Shown: positions 25,869 through 33,874 of the stretch, piece after piece | Numbering within the stretch: the stretch's first letter is position 1 | Layout of the letters: the number at the start of each line of letters is the position of its first letter | DNA from: Variovorax gossypii | GTDB taxonomy: Bacteria > Pseudomonadota > Gammaproteobacteria > Burkholderiales > Burkholderiaceae_C | DNA length: 64,000 nt | Assembly (NCBI RefSeq): GCF_003965815.1 | Contig: NZ_RXOE01000002.1 | Span: 930,001-994,000, forward strand | Direction of reading: 5' to 3' | Position numbers and translations under genes: made by a program | The notes under the pieces: model-generated | What the model saw: only the letters and a program-made list of their open reading frames with translations | The model's database searches: none | What the model was told of the DNA's origin: nothing

Positions 25869-28196
25869 ATGGACCTCGAATCACTTTCGGCAGTGCGCGA
25901 ATCGGCGCTCGACTACTTCACCCGCAGCCGTGCGCTCCAGCGGCGGCGCGCGCGAATGGAGCGCCCGGGCGGCGACGAAGCCGAGGGCTGGCAGGACATC
26001 GCCGGACTCGGTTGGACCGGCATGCTGGCACCCGAATCGGCCGGAGGCCTCGCGCTGGGGCTTGACGGCGCGGCCGAGATCTTCCGCGCAGCGGGCGAGC
26101 ATGCCGCGCCCGAACCGCTGCTGGCTGTGGCAGGCCTCGGCGCGCTGCTGCTGGCTCGGCTGGGCACGCCCGGTGCGAGCGCGCTGCTCGCCGAACTGGT
26201 CGCGGGCCGAACCCTGCCCGCGCTGGCCTGGCAGGAAAGCGCCGGCGACCTGAGCGCCGTGCCGCTGGCCTGCGGTTGCGAGGCACGGCCCGGGCACCGG
26301 GGCGGCGTGCTGCTGCAGGGCGAAAAGCTCATGGCGCTGCCCGGCGCGGCCGCCAGCGGCTGGCTGGTGTCGGCGCGCGGCGAAGACGATGCCGTGCTGC
26401 TGTGGGTGCCGCGCGGCACCGAAGGCGTGATCGAAACGCCGGTGCCGCTGGTCGACGGCAGCCAGGCCTCGAACCTGCGCTTCGAGCAGGTGGCGCTGCC
26501 GGCCGATGCGGTGCTGGCCGAAGGCCCGGCCGCGCAGGAGGCCCTGCGCCATGCGCTCGCGGCCGGCCAGATCCTGCAGTCGGCCGAGCTGCTGGGCGCG
26601 GGGCAGGCCATGCTGGCACAGACGCTGGCCTACCTGCGCACGCGCTCGCAGTTCGGCAAGCCCATCGGCAGCTTCCAGGCGCTGCAGCACCGCTGCGTCG
26701 ACATGTTCATCCATCTCGAAGTGGCGAAGGCCACGCTGGACGAGGTGCTGGCGCTGGCGGCGCAGGGCCTGCCGGCGCAGCGGCTCGAGGCCGAGGCCAG
26801 CCGCGTCAACGCGCGCTGCACCGCCGCCGCGCTGCAGGCCTCGCGCGCTTCCGTGCAGCTGCACGGCGCCATCGGCTACACGCAGGAGTGCGACCTGAGC
26901 CTGTTCTACAAGCGCGTGCTGTGCCTTTCGGCGTGGCTGGGCAATGTGAGCGCGCATCAGCGCAGGCATGCGGCGCTGAGCGGCGATGCGGACACGGTGG
27001 CGGTCTCCGCCGCATGGGAAGGCGAATTCCCGCGCACCGCCGATTGGTCCTCGATGTCCGAGGCCGATTTCCGCCGCATGGTGCGCGCCTTCCTGCAGCA
27101 GCGCTACCCGCAGCAACTGCGCTACCTCTCGCACCGTGCGCGCTGGAGCGAGATGCGCGAGTGGTATCTCACGCTCTCGGCGCAGGGCTGGGTCGCGCCC
27201 GCGTGGCCGCAGTCGCACGGCGGCATGGGGCTGCCGGCCGACAAGCTCATCGCATGGATCGAGGAACTGGAGCAGTACGGCGTGGCGCGCGCGCCCGACC
27301 AGGGCATCGTGATGATCGGACCGCTGCTGATCCAGCACGGCACGCCACAGCAGCAGCAGCGCTTTCTGCCGCGCATCCTCAGCGGCGAGCATGTCTGGTG
27401 CCAGGGCTATTCGGAGCCCAACGCCGGCTCCGATCTCGCGGGCCTGCGCACCGAGGCCATGCCGGCGCGCGACGCACAGGGCGAGCATTTCGTCGTCAAC
27501 GGCCAGAAGATCTGGACCACGCTCGCGCAGGACGCCAACCACATCTTCATGCTGGTGCGCACCGACAAGGACGCGCGCAAGCAGGAGGGCATCAGCTTCC
27601 TGCTGTGCGACCTGCGCACGCCGGGCATCACCATCCGGCCCATTCACACGCTGGCGGGCGAGCCGGAGTTCTGCGAGGTGTTCTTCGACAACGTGCGCGT
27701 GCCGGCGGAGAACCTCGTGGGCAAGCTGCACGGCGGCTGGAGCATCGCGAAGGCGCTGCTGGGCTTCGAGCGAATCTTCCTCGGCAGCCCCAAGCAGTCG
27801 CAGTACGCGCTGGGCCAGCTCGCGCGGCTGGCGCAGGCGCGGCGGCTCTTTGCCGACCCGGTGTTCGCGCAGCGCTTCGCGGCACTGCGGCTCGACGTGC
27901 TCGACCTCTCAGCCGCCTACACCGGCTTCGCGAACATCGTGCGCGCAGGCAAGCCGCTGCCGGCTTCGGTGTCGCTGCTGAAGGTCTGGGCGAGCGAGAC
28001 CTATCACCGCATCGGCGCGCTGCTGGTCGAGGCCGGCGAGGAGCAGGGCGCGGTGGCCGGCGACCAGGTGCTCGACGGCCAGAGCTTCAACGTGCTCTCG
28101 CCGCTCATCGGCTCCACGGCCGCAATGATCTACGGCGGTACCAACGAGATACAGCGCAACATCCTCGCGCGGCAGGTTCTGGACTTGCCCGTATGA
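25869..28196 (+). CDS. Double-length acyl-CoA dehydrogenase (two fused domains)
   Basis: A 775-aa protein made of two acyl-CoA dehydrogenase units in tandem, each about 370-390 aa. The first half (about 1-375) has Y-L-R-T-R-S-Q-F-G-K-P-I-G-S-F and Q-L-H-G-A-I-G-Y-T but a poorly conserved N-terminus. The second half (about 390-775) has Y-S-E-P-N-A-G-S-D-L-A, V-V-N-G-Q-K-I-W-T and the C-terminal I-Y-G-G-T-N-E-I-Q-R. The catalytic glutamate of I-Y-E-G-T is a glycine there. Each half resembles one partner of heterodimeric steroid/side-chain acyl-CoA dehydrogenases, so one half may be structural. The start ATG at 25869 lacks a strong ribosome site. Confidence 0.9.
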   Translation: MDLESLSAVRESALDYFTRSRALQRRRARMERPGGDEAEGWQDIAGLGWTGMLAPESAGGLALGLDGAAEIFRAAGEHAAPEPLLAVAGLGALLLARLGTPGASALLAELVAGRTLPALAWQESAGDLSAVPLACGCEARPGHRGGVLLQGEKLMALPGAAASGWLVSARGEDDAVLLWVPRGTEGVIETPVPLVDGSQASNLRFEQVALPADAVLAEGPAAQEALRHALAAGQILQSAELLGAGQAMLAQTLAYLRTRSQFGKPIGSFQALQHRCVDMFIHLEVAKATLDEVLALAAQGLPAQRLEAEASRVNARCTAAALQASRASVQLHGAIGYTQECDLSLFYKRVLCLSAWLGNVSAHQRRHAALSGDADTVAVSAAWEGEFPRTADWSSMSEADFRRMVRAFLQQRYPQQLRYLSHRARWSEMREWYLTLSAQGWVAPAWPQSHGGMGLPADKLIAWIEELEQYGVARAPDQGIVMIGPLLIQHGTPQQQQRFLPRILSGEHVWCQGYSEPNAGSDLAGLRTEAMPARDAQGEHFVVNGQKIWTTLAQDANHIFMLVRTDKDARKQEGISFLLCDLRTPGITIRPIHTLAGEPEFCEVFFDNVRVPAENLVGKLHGGWSIAKALLGFERIFLGSPKQSQYALGQLARLAQARRLFADPVFAQRFAALRLDVLDLSAAYTGFANIVRAGKPLPASVSLLKVWASETYHRIGALLVEAGEEQGAVAGDQVLDGQSFNVLSPLIGSTAAMIYGGTNEIQRNILARQVLDLPV

Positions 28197-28200
28197 GGCT

Positions 28201-28290
28201 CGCCCCCAGTCTTCGCGCACTTCGTGTCGCTTCGCCAACCCCCTACCGGGGGCAACACCTGCGGCCCGGCAAAGCCGGTTCCGCGGTGTT
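28201..28290 (+). repeat. Dispersed intergenic repeat, copy 3
   Basis: The core at 28211-28237 differs from copies 1 and 2 by one base. It is followed by a clean C5/G5 hairpin (28239-28252) and the AGCCGG...CGGTGT half. It begins just after the stop of the double acyl-CoA dehydrogenase, upstream of a Bug gene. Confidence 0.85.
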
Positions 28291-28357
28291 TCACGAAAGA
28301 ACAGTCCTGCTTGGCTTTTGAGCCTGACTTGTAGATCAACAACAGGAGACAACGCTC

Positions 28358-29344
28358 ATGACATCGATTCACTTCTCGCGCCGCCAACTCATGGCCGCGC
28401 TGACCGGCGGTGCGGCACTCGGCGTGCTGTCGCAGCGTGCATTCGCGCAGCAGCCCTTGCCTTCGCTCATCAAGCTGGTGGTCGGCTATTCGGCCGGCGG
28501 TCCGGTGGATGGCGCGGCTCGCCTGCTCGCGCCCGCGCTGAGCCAGGAACTGGGCACGCAGGTGATCGTGGACAACCGCCCCGGCGCCAGCGGTTCGCTG
28601 GGCGGCGACGCGGTGGCCAAGGCCGCGCCCGACGGCGCGACGCTGTTCTTCGGCGCGAGCCCGACCATCACCATCAACCCCAACGTGCAGCGCAGGATGG
28701 CCTTCGACCCGATGAAGGACCTGGTGCCCATAGCGCCGCTGGTGGACTACACCAACGTGCTGGTCGTCAACAACGACGTGCCGGTGCGCAACGTGACCGA
28801 GCTGCTGGCCTATGCGAAGGCGCGGCCTGGCAAGGTGTTCTACGGATCGGCCGGCGTGGGCGCCTCCAACCACCTGAGCGGCGCGCTGCTGGAGAAGATG
28901 ACGGGGGTGCAGCTCACGCACGTGCCGTACAAGGGCAGCGCGCCGGCGCTGGCCGACGTGATGGCCGGCACCGTGACCATGATGTTCGACATCATCGCCA
29001 CCTCCAAGCCCTTCATCCAGACGGGCAAGGTGCGCGCGCTGGCCGTCACCTCGCGCCAGCGCAACCGCATGCTGCCGGAGGTGCCGACCATGGTCGAGTC
29101 GGGCGTGCCCGGCTACGACGTGGGCGGCTGGTTCGGCCTCTACGGCCCGGCGCGCATGGACCCCGCGATGGTCGCCCGCATGAACGCCGCCGCGCAGAAG
29201 ATGCTGGCGCGCGAGGACATTGCCAGCCGGCTGCGCGAGCAGGGCTACGACGTGTGGTCGGGCGCGGCCGATGTGCTGGCGACCAAGGGAAAGGCCGACC
29301 GCCAGCTGTGGGCGACGGCCTCCAAGGGCATCGAGGCGGAATAG
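28358..29344 (+). CDS. Bug/TctC-family periplasmic solute receptor
   Basis: A 328-aa binding protein with an export signal that looks twin-arginine (S-R-R-Q-L-M-A-A-L-T-G-G-A-A-L, ending A-F-A-Q). Mature family motifs are I-K-L-V-V-G-Y-S-A-G-G-P-V-D and D-N-R-P-G-A-S-G-S-L-G-G. AACAGGAGACAAC precedes the ATG. Three bases separate its stop from the acyl-CoA synthetase ATG, so the receptor and the ligase form a transcript, probably handling the same acid. Confidence 0.93.
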   Translation: MTSIHFSRRQLMAALTGGAALGVLSQRAFAQQPLPSLIKLVVGYSAGGPVDGAARLLAPALSQELGTQVIVDNRPGASGSLGGDAVAKAAPDGATLFFGASPTITINPNVQRRMAFDPMKDLVPIAPLVDYTNVLVVNNDVPVRNVTELLAYAKARPGKVFYGSAGVGASNHLSGALLEKMTGVQLTHVPYKGSAPALADVMAGTVTMMFDIIATSKPFIQTGKVRALAVTSRQRNRMLPEVPTMVESGVPGYDVGGWFGLYGPARMDPAMVARMNAAAQKMLAREDIASRLREQGYDVWSGAADVLATKGKADRQLWATASKGIEAE

Positions 29345-29347
29345 AAG

Positions 29348-30850
29348 ATGCAGCGGATTCATCAATTGCTGGAAGAGCGCGCGGAGCGAACGCCGGATGC
29401 GGTCTTTCTCCTCGAGCCCGGAAACACCACGACCTACGCGCAACTGCAGTCCATGACCGATGCCGCCGCGCAGGACCTGCTCGCGGCCGGCGTGCGGCCC
29501 ACCGACCGCGTGCTGCTGGTGGCCGAGAACTGCGCCGCGCACATCGCGCTGCTCATGGCCTGCAGCCGCGTGGGCGCGTGGTCGTGCGGCGTGAACGCGC
29601 GCATGTCGCCGGGCGAGATCGCGGCCATCGCCGAACGGGCGGATGCGCGGCTTTGCTGCTTCACGACCGGAGCCTCCGAGGCCGCTGCAAAGCATGCGCA
29701 GAGGGTCGGTGCGAAACCGACCTCGCTTGCAGGCGTGATGTGCTCGGCCGCCCGCGACGACGCGCGCACCGAGCCCGACCCGGCGCTGGCCGACACGGCC
29801 GCCATCATCTTCACCTCCGGCACATCGGGCACGCCCAAGGGCGTGATGGTGTCGCACCGTGGCCTGCTGCATTTCGGGCGCGTGTCTGCGCGGGTGCGTG
29901 CGCTGGACGAGAACGACCGCGTCTATGCCTTCCTGCCGATGACGCACATCTTCGGCATCGGCACGGTGCTGATGGCCGCGCTCACGGGCGGCGCCGCCCT
30001 GGTGCTGCGCGGCAGCTTCTCGCCGGCCGACGTGCTGCAGGCGCTGGCGCACGAGCAGGTGTCGAACCTGCTCGGCCCGCCGACGATGTACGCGCGCCTG
30101 CTTGCCCACATCGAGGCCGAAGGCGCCGCGCCGCGCTTTCCGCAGCTGCGCTACGTCTACACCGGCTCGGCGCCGCTCGATCCGGCGCTCAAGCAGCGCG
30201 TGGAGGGGCTCTTCGGCCAGCCGCTGCACTACGGCTACGGGCTGTCGGAGTACGCGGGCTCGGTGTTTCTCACGCGCACCGAGTCACCGCGCGCCGACAC
30301 CTCGGCCGGTCATGCGGTGGAGGGCGGCGAGGCCCGCATCGTGGGCCCCGACGGCAACGACGTGCCGCCAGGCGACACCGGCGAGATCTGGCTGCGCGGC
30401 CCCGGCCTCATGCTCGGCTATTTCCGCGACGCCGCTGCCACTGCACAGGTGATGCGGCCCGGCGGGTGGTACGCATCCGGCGACCTCGGGCGCTTCGGCG
30501 ACGACGGCGCGCTCTTCGTGGTGGGCCGGCTGAAGGAAATGATCATCCGCTCGGGCTTCAACGTGTACCCGGCGGAGATCGAGGCGGTCATCGGCCGCTT
30601 CGAGGGCGTGCACCTGTGCGCGGTGATCGGCGTGCCCGAGGCCGACGGCAACGAGCAGGTGGTCGCCTTCATCGAGCTGAAGCCCGGCGCGGTGCTCGAC
30701 GAGACGGCGCTGCGCGCACATCTTGCCGAGAACCTGTCGCCCTACAAGCGCCCGGCGCGCATCGAGCTGATCGACGCGATGCCCACCACGGCCAACGGCA
30801 AGTTGCTCAAGCGGGAGTTGAAGGCGCGCTGCGTCGCGGCCGTGAGTTGA
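29348..30850 (+). CDS. AMP-forming acyl-CoA synthetase
   Basis: A 500-aa ANL-superfamily ligase that activates a carboxylic acid to its CoA thioester through an acyl-adenylate. The ATP loop is I-I-F-T-S-G-T-S-G-T-P-K-G (about residues 155-167). Later motifs are Y-G-L-S-E-Y, Y-A-S-G-D-L-G, the hinge G-R-L-K-E-M-I-I-R-S-G-F-N-V-Y-P-A-E-I-E, and the C-terminal catalytic lysine in T-A-N-G-K-L-L-K-R-E-L. It follows a Bug receptor by 3 bp. It could feed the acyl-CoA dehydrogenases upstream. Substrate not identifiable. Confidence 0.93.
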   Translation: MQRIHQLLEERAERTPDAVFLLEPGNTTTYAQLQSMTDAAAQDLLAAGVRPTDRVLLVAENCAAHIALLMACSRVGAWSCGVNARMSPGEIAAIAERADARLCCFTTGASEAAAKHAQRVGAKPTSLAGVMCSAARDDARTEPDPALADTAAIIFTSGTSGTPKGVMVSHRGLLHFGRVSARVRALDENDRVYAFLPMTHIFGIGTVLMAALTGGAALVLRGSFSPADVLQALAHEQVSNLLGPPTMYARLLAHIEAEGAAPRFPQLRYVYTGSAPLDPALKQRVEGLFGQPLHYGYGLSEYAGSVFLTRTESPRADTSAGHAVEGGEARIVGPDGNDVPPGDTGEIWLRGPGLMLGYFRDAAATAQVMRPGGWYASGDLGRFGDDGALFVVGRLKEMIIRSGFNVYPAEIEAVIGRFEGVHLCAVIGVPEADGNEQVVAFIELKPGAVLDETALRAHLAENLSPYKRPARIELIDAMPTTANGKLLKRELKARCVAAVS

Positions 30851-30860
30851 GCGAACGGGT

Positions 30861-31277
30861 TCAGCCGAAGATCGCCGCGTGGCCCTTGCGCGTGTCCATG
30901 TACTCGCGCACGCGGGCGATGCGGCCTTCGCGCAGCTCGAAGACGAAGCAGTAGTCGTTGTCGTAGCGCCTGCCTCCGGCCAGCGTGGCCTGCATGCGCT
31001 CCTCGAGGATCACGGTGTCGCCGTCGCAATGCAGGTGCGAGAAGCTCACGGCGACGTCGGCCACGAAGAGCCTCGGAAAGTCGTCCACGAGAAAGCGCGC
31101 GATGGCGACCGGGCCGATCATGTGGTCGGGCACGCCGAGCGCCACGGCCGTGGCGTTGCCTTTCGGCGCGAGCCATTCGGCGTCGTCGGTGAAGACGGCT
31201 TCGATGCGTTGCCGGTCGCGGCTCGCGAAGGCTTTCCAGGCGTCGGTGACGGCGCGCTTGTTCTGTTCCGGGGTCAT
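30861..31277 (-). CDS. NTF2-like (SnoaL-type) protein
   Basis: A 138-aa cone-shaped alpha+beta barrel fold of the nuclear transport factor 2-like superfamily, seen in V-T-D-A-W-K-A-F-A-S-R-D at the start, the F-T-D-D-A-E-W turn, and the C-terminal R-V-R-E-Y-M-D-T strand. Such proteins are isomerases, dehydratases or ligand binders. It ends 10 bp from the convergent acyl-CoA synthetase. A GTG immediately precedes the chosen ATG. Function unknown. Confidence 0.8.
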   Translation of the reverse strand: MTPEQNKRAVTDAWKAFASRDRQRIEAVFTDDAEWLAPKGNATAVALGVPDHMIGPVAIARFLVDDFPRLFVADVAVSFSHLHCDGDTVILEERMQATLAGGRRYDNDYCFVFELREGRIARVREYMDTRKGHAAIFG

Positions 31278-31492
31278 CACGTGAGGGTCGGGAGTTGGTG
31301 CAGCCCGAAGTTAGGAGCGGAGGAGGGCGCCGGCACGCCGTTTCCGGACATTCCCAACCCGGGCGCCGCTTCGGTCTCGCTTCGGCCTTCTCCTGCAAGC
31401 GGGCGCGCCGAAGTCCTCCAGCACGCACCGCGCGGGCGCCGCATGGTGGGGTTCCATGCAAACAGGACCTCCACCGATAGGGAAACCCAATC

Positions 31493-31672
31493 ATGGCCGA
31501 TGACCTGAACAAGCGCGGGCCGCAGGATGCCTCCCGCATCAACGTGAACGAGGCGCACGAGGTGCGCTACTGGACCCGGACGCTGGGCGTGACCGAGGCG
31601 CAGCTGCGCTCGGCCATCGCCGCGGCGGGCGTCGAGGTGAAGGACGTGCGCGCCTACCTCGGCAAGCCCTGA
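31493..31672 (+). CDS. DUF3606 domain protein
   Basis: A 59-aa small protein, M-A-D-D-L-N-K-R-G-P-Q-D at the start, then R-I-N-V-N-E-A-H-E-V-R-Y-W-T and L-G-V-T-E-A-Q-L-R-S-A-I-A-A-A-G near the end, matching the short DUF3606 family found singly in beta- and alphaproteobacteria. No function is established. A modest AGGG-like site lies upstream. The 215 bp before it contain no other gene that I can support. Confidence 0.8.
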   Translation: MADDLNKRGPQDASRINVNEAHEVRYWTRTLGVTEAQLRSAIAAAGVEVKDVRAYLGKP

Positions 31673-31720
31673 GCGGGCCGGCGGCGGCCGGAAGGCCCGG
31701 CGGGCCGTGGTGGCGTCATG

Positions 31721-31736
31721 GTAGGCACCCTCCTAC
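31721..31736. promoter_or_regulatory. Inverted repeat upstream of kinase-like gene
   Basis: GTAGG-N6-CCTAC, an exact dyad with Crp/Fnr-like spacing, about 35 bp before a second dyad. It may be an operator for the downstream gene. Short arms keep this tentative. Confidence 0.4.
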
Positions 31737-31770
31737 ACCTGCGGGCGCGCGCCATACTTCATACTTGTTA

Positions 31771-31785
31771 CCAGAACGTTTCTGG
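31771..31785. promoter_or_regulatory. Palindrome CCAGAA-CGT-TTCTGG
   Basis: A perfect 6+3+6 dyad 58 bp before the chosen ATG of the histidine-kinase-like gene, in the least GC-rich part of this gap. Could be an operator or a small 5'-UTR hairpin. Confidence 0.4.
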
Positions 31786-31842
31786 AGCCAAGCAGTTCTT
31801 GATCCTGCCGATGATGAACCCGAAGCCCGTGGCCACCGCCCA

Positions 31843-32523
31843 ATGAAATCCTCCCCCAGCGCGCGCAGTTGGATCGCCGCCGGCGTGCGCCACGAACTTC
31901 TTACCCGCGCATTGCCCGCCCTGCGGCACGACATGGCCGCTCCGGTCTCGGTGATCCGCATGGCGCTGCTGATGCTCAAGCGGCAGATCGGCGCCGCCAC
32001 CGTCGATGCGGCGGCCTGCGAGGAGCGGGTGGGGCTGATCGACAGCCAGGTTTCGGAGCTGGTGGAAGCCATCCGCTCGCTGCGCGACTGGGAGCTCGCC
32101 ACCGTCGACGACGGCATCACCCGCAGCGCGCTGGTGGCGCAATGCGTGACGCTGATGCGCTCGGCCTTCGATCTGCACGGCGTGGCGCTGGAAACGGACC
32201 CTTCGCTGGCGCCGTCCGACGACGAACACCTCTGGCCCGCCGCGGCCGCGCTGCGCTACCTGTTCCTCGGCGCGATGGGCTACCTGCATGACGGCGCGGA
32301 CGAGGCCGGTGCCATCCGCATCGAGGCCGACGGCGCGAATGCGCTGCGCCTCACGGCGCTGCCGCGCGAGCCGGGCGCCTCCGAGGCCGTGCTCGACGCC
32401 CACCGCGCGCCGCGCGCGCTGGCCATCGACGCCGTGGCGCTGCAGAACCTCGCGGAAGACCTGGGCTACGCGGTGGCGCTCGATGCCGCCAGCGTGCGCC
32501 TGGTGCTCGTGACGCGGACCTGA
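31843..32523 (+). CDS. Degenerate histidine kinase/phosphotransferase-like protein
   Basis: A 226-aa protein. The N-terminal helix pair has R-H-D-M-A-A-P-V-S-V-I-R-M-A-L, which resembles the H-box of dimerisation/phosphoacceptor domains (usual H-E-L-R-T-P), with the histidine retained. A second helix (E-E-R-V-G-L-I-D-S-Q-V-S-E-L-V-E-A-I) completes a bundle. The C-terminal part looks like an ATPase fold, but the N, G1 and G2 boxes are not recognisable. It could be a phosphotransferase or a scaffold rather than an active kinase. The 3' end overlaps the topoisomerase gene by 58 bp. Confidence 0.65.
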   Translation: MKSSPSARSWIAAGVRHELLTRALPALRHDMAAPVSVIRMALLMLKRQIGAATVDAAACEERVGLIDSQVSELVEAIRSLRDWELATVDDGITRSALVAQCVTLMRSAFDLHGVALETDPSLAPSDDEHLWPAAAALRYLFLGAMGYLHDGADEAGAIRIEADGANALRLTALPREPGASEAVLDAHRAPRALAIDAVALQNLAEDLGYAVALDAASVRLVLVTRT

Positions 32524-33734
32524 GCCTTTTCCTTTTCTTTCCCCTTTCTCTGTCTCCTGGTGGCTGAGGTGCTCGCGCTGGCGCGCCCCTGTTCGCGCCG
32601 GTGCGCCTTCAGGAACGCCATCAGCCGGCGCTCGGCTGCATGCAGCCCGCGCGAAGGCCTCGCGCTGCGGCTGCCGCCGATCTTTTCGAACAGCGCGGCG
32701 GTGGCCTCGTCGCCATCCGACAGCGCGCTGCCCAGCGCCAGCACGGCCGGGTGCACGTAGGCCTTCCTGCAGACCGCCGGCGTGTTGCCCAGCTGCTTCG
32801 CCACCGCGCCGAGGATGTCCCTGGCGCTGAAGCGGCTGCCGTCGGCGGCGGTGCGGCCGGGCTCGCAGGCCAGCCGGGTGAGCTCCAGCGCCTGCACCGT
32901 GCCGTGCCAGGTGCGGAAATCCTTGGCGGTGAAGCGCTCGCCGCCGGCGGCTTCGGCGAGGTAGTCGTTCACGTCGGTGGACGAGACGCCGTGCAGTTCG
33001 CCTTCTCCGTCATCGCCTTCGTCGCCGGCATCCACGTACTGGAAGAGCGCCTGCCCCGGTAGCTGCTGGCACTGCCGCACCACCTTCGCCACGCGCGGGT
33101 CGTCGAGCTGCGCCTCGTGCATCACGCCGCTCTTGCCGCGGAAGCGCAGCCTGAGTGCCCGGCCCTTCACCGCCGCGTGCCGGTTGCGCAGCGTGGTGAG
33201 GCCGAATGAGCCGTTGCTGCTCGCGTATTCCTCGTTGCCCACGCGCAGCAGCGTGGTGTCGAGAAGGCGCACCAGCGCCGCGAGCACCTGGGCGCGGCCG
33301 GGCGCCTTGCGGCCCGCAGGCAGTTGCAGGTCGCGCGCCACGCGGGCACGGATGCCCGGCAGCGCGAGCGCGAAGGCCTCGAGGCGGTCGAACTTGGTCT
33401 CGTCCTGCATCGAGCGCCAGTCGGCGTGGTAGCGGTACTGCTTGCGCCCGCGCGCGTCGATGCCGGTGGCCTGCAGGTGGCCGTTGGGCAGCGGGCAGAT
33501 CCACACCTGCGTGTAGGCCGGCGGAATGGCCAGCATGCGGATGCGCGAGAGATCGTCCGCATCGCGCACCCATCGGCCCCGGGCATCGCGGTAGCGGAAG
33601 CGCTCGCCGTGCTTCAGGCGGCGGATGCCGGGCATGTCGGGGTTCACGTAGACCAGGCCGTTGGAGATGGGCGCCGGCCTGGACGGAGGCTTGGCGGGCG
33701 AGGCAGAAGACGAAGAAGGGGAGGAGTCCGGCAT
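32466..33734 (-). CDS. DNA topoisomerase IB (poxvirus-like)
   Basis: A 422-aa type IB topoisomerase. The N-terminal domain starts after a Ser/Pro-rich tail of about 25 aa. Catalytic-domain segments include R-V-G-N-E-E-Y-A, F-R-G-K-S-G, K-D-F-R-T-W-H-G-T and the active tyrosine in V-C-R-K-A-Y-V-H-P. The C-terminus is Lys/Arg-rich and probably disordered. Bacterial homologues relax both signs of supercoil without ATP. Its gene overlaps the convergent kinase-like gene by 58 bp. Confidence 0.95.
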   Translation of the reverse strand: MPDSSPSSSSASPAKPPSRPAPISNGLVYVNPDMPGIRRLKHGERFRYRDARGRWVRDADDLSRIRMLAIPPAYTQVWICPLPNGHLQATGIDARGRKQYRYHADWRSMQDETKFDRLEAFALALPGIRARVARDLQLPAGRKAPGRAQVLAALVRLLDTTLLRVGNEEYASSNGSFGLTTLRNRHAAVKGRALRLRFRGKSGVMHEAQLDDPRVAKVVRQCQQLPGQALFQYVDAGDEGDDGEGELHGVSSTDVNDYLAEAAGGERFTAKDFRTWHGTVQALELTRLACEPGRTAADGSRFSARDILGAVAKQLGNTPAVCRKAYVHPAVLALGSALSDGDEATAALFEKIGGSRSARPSRGLHAAERRLMAFLKAHRREQGRASASTSATRRQRKGKEKEKAQVRVTSTRRTLAASSATA

Positions 33735-33874
33735 GGGGCTTGCGTGGTGGCGTTACACCGCGCTTTTGCCAGCACCGACAATCGCCGGTTGTAGGACGCC
33801 GCAGGCGCCGGCGGTGCGCCGGGTGCGCTTGCGGTGCCAGTCCTGTCGTTTTCTCTTTCTCACCGGGTTCCAGA

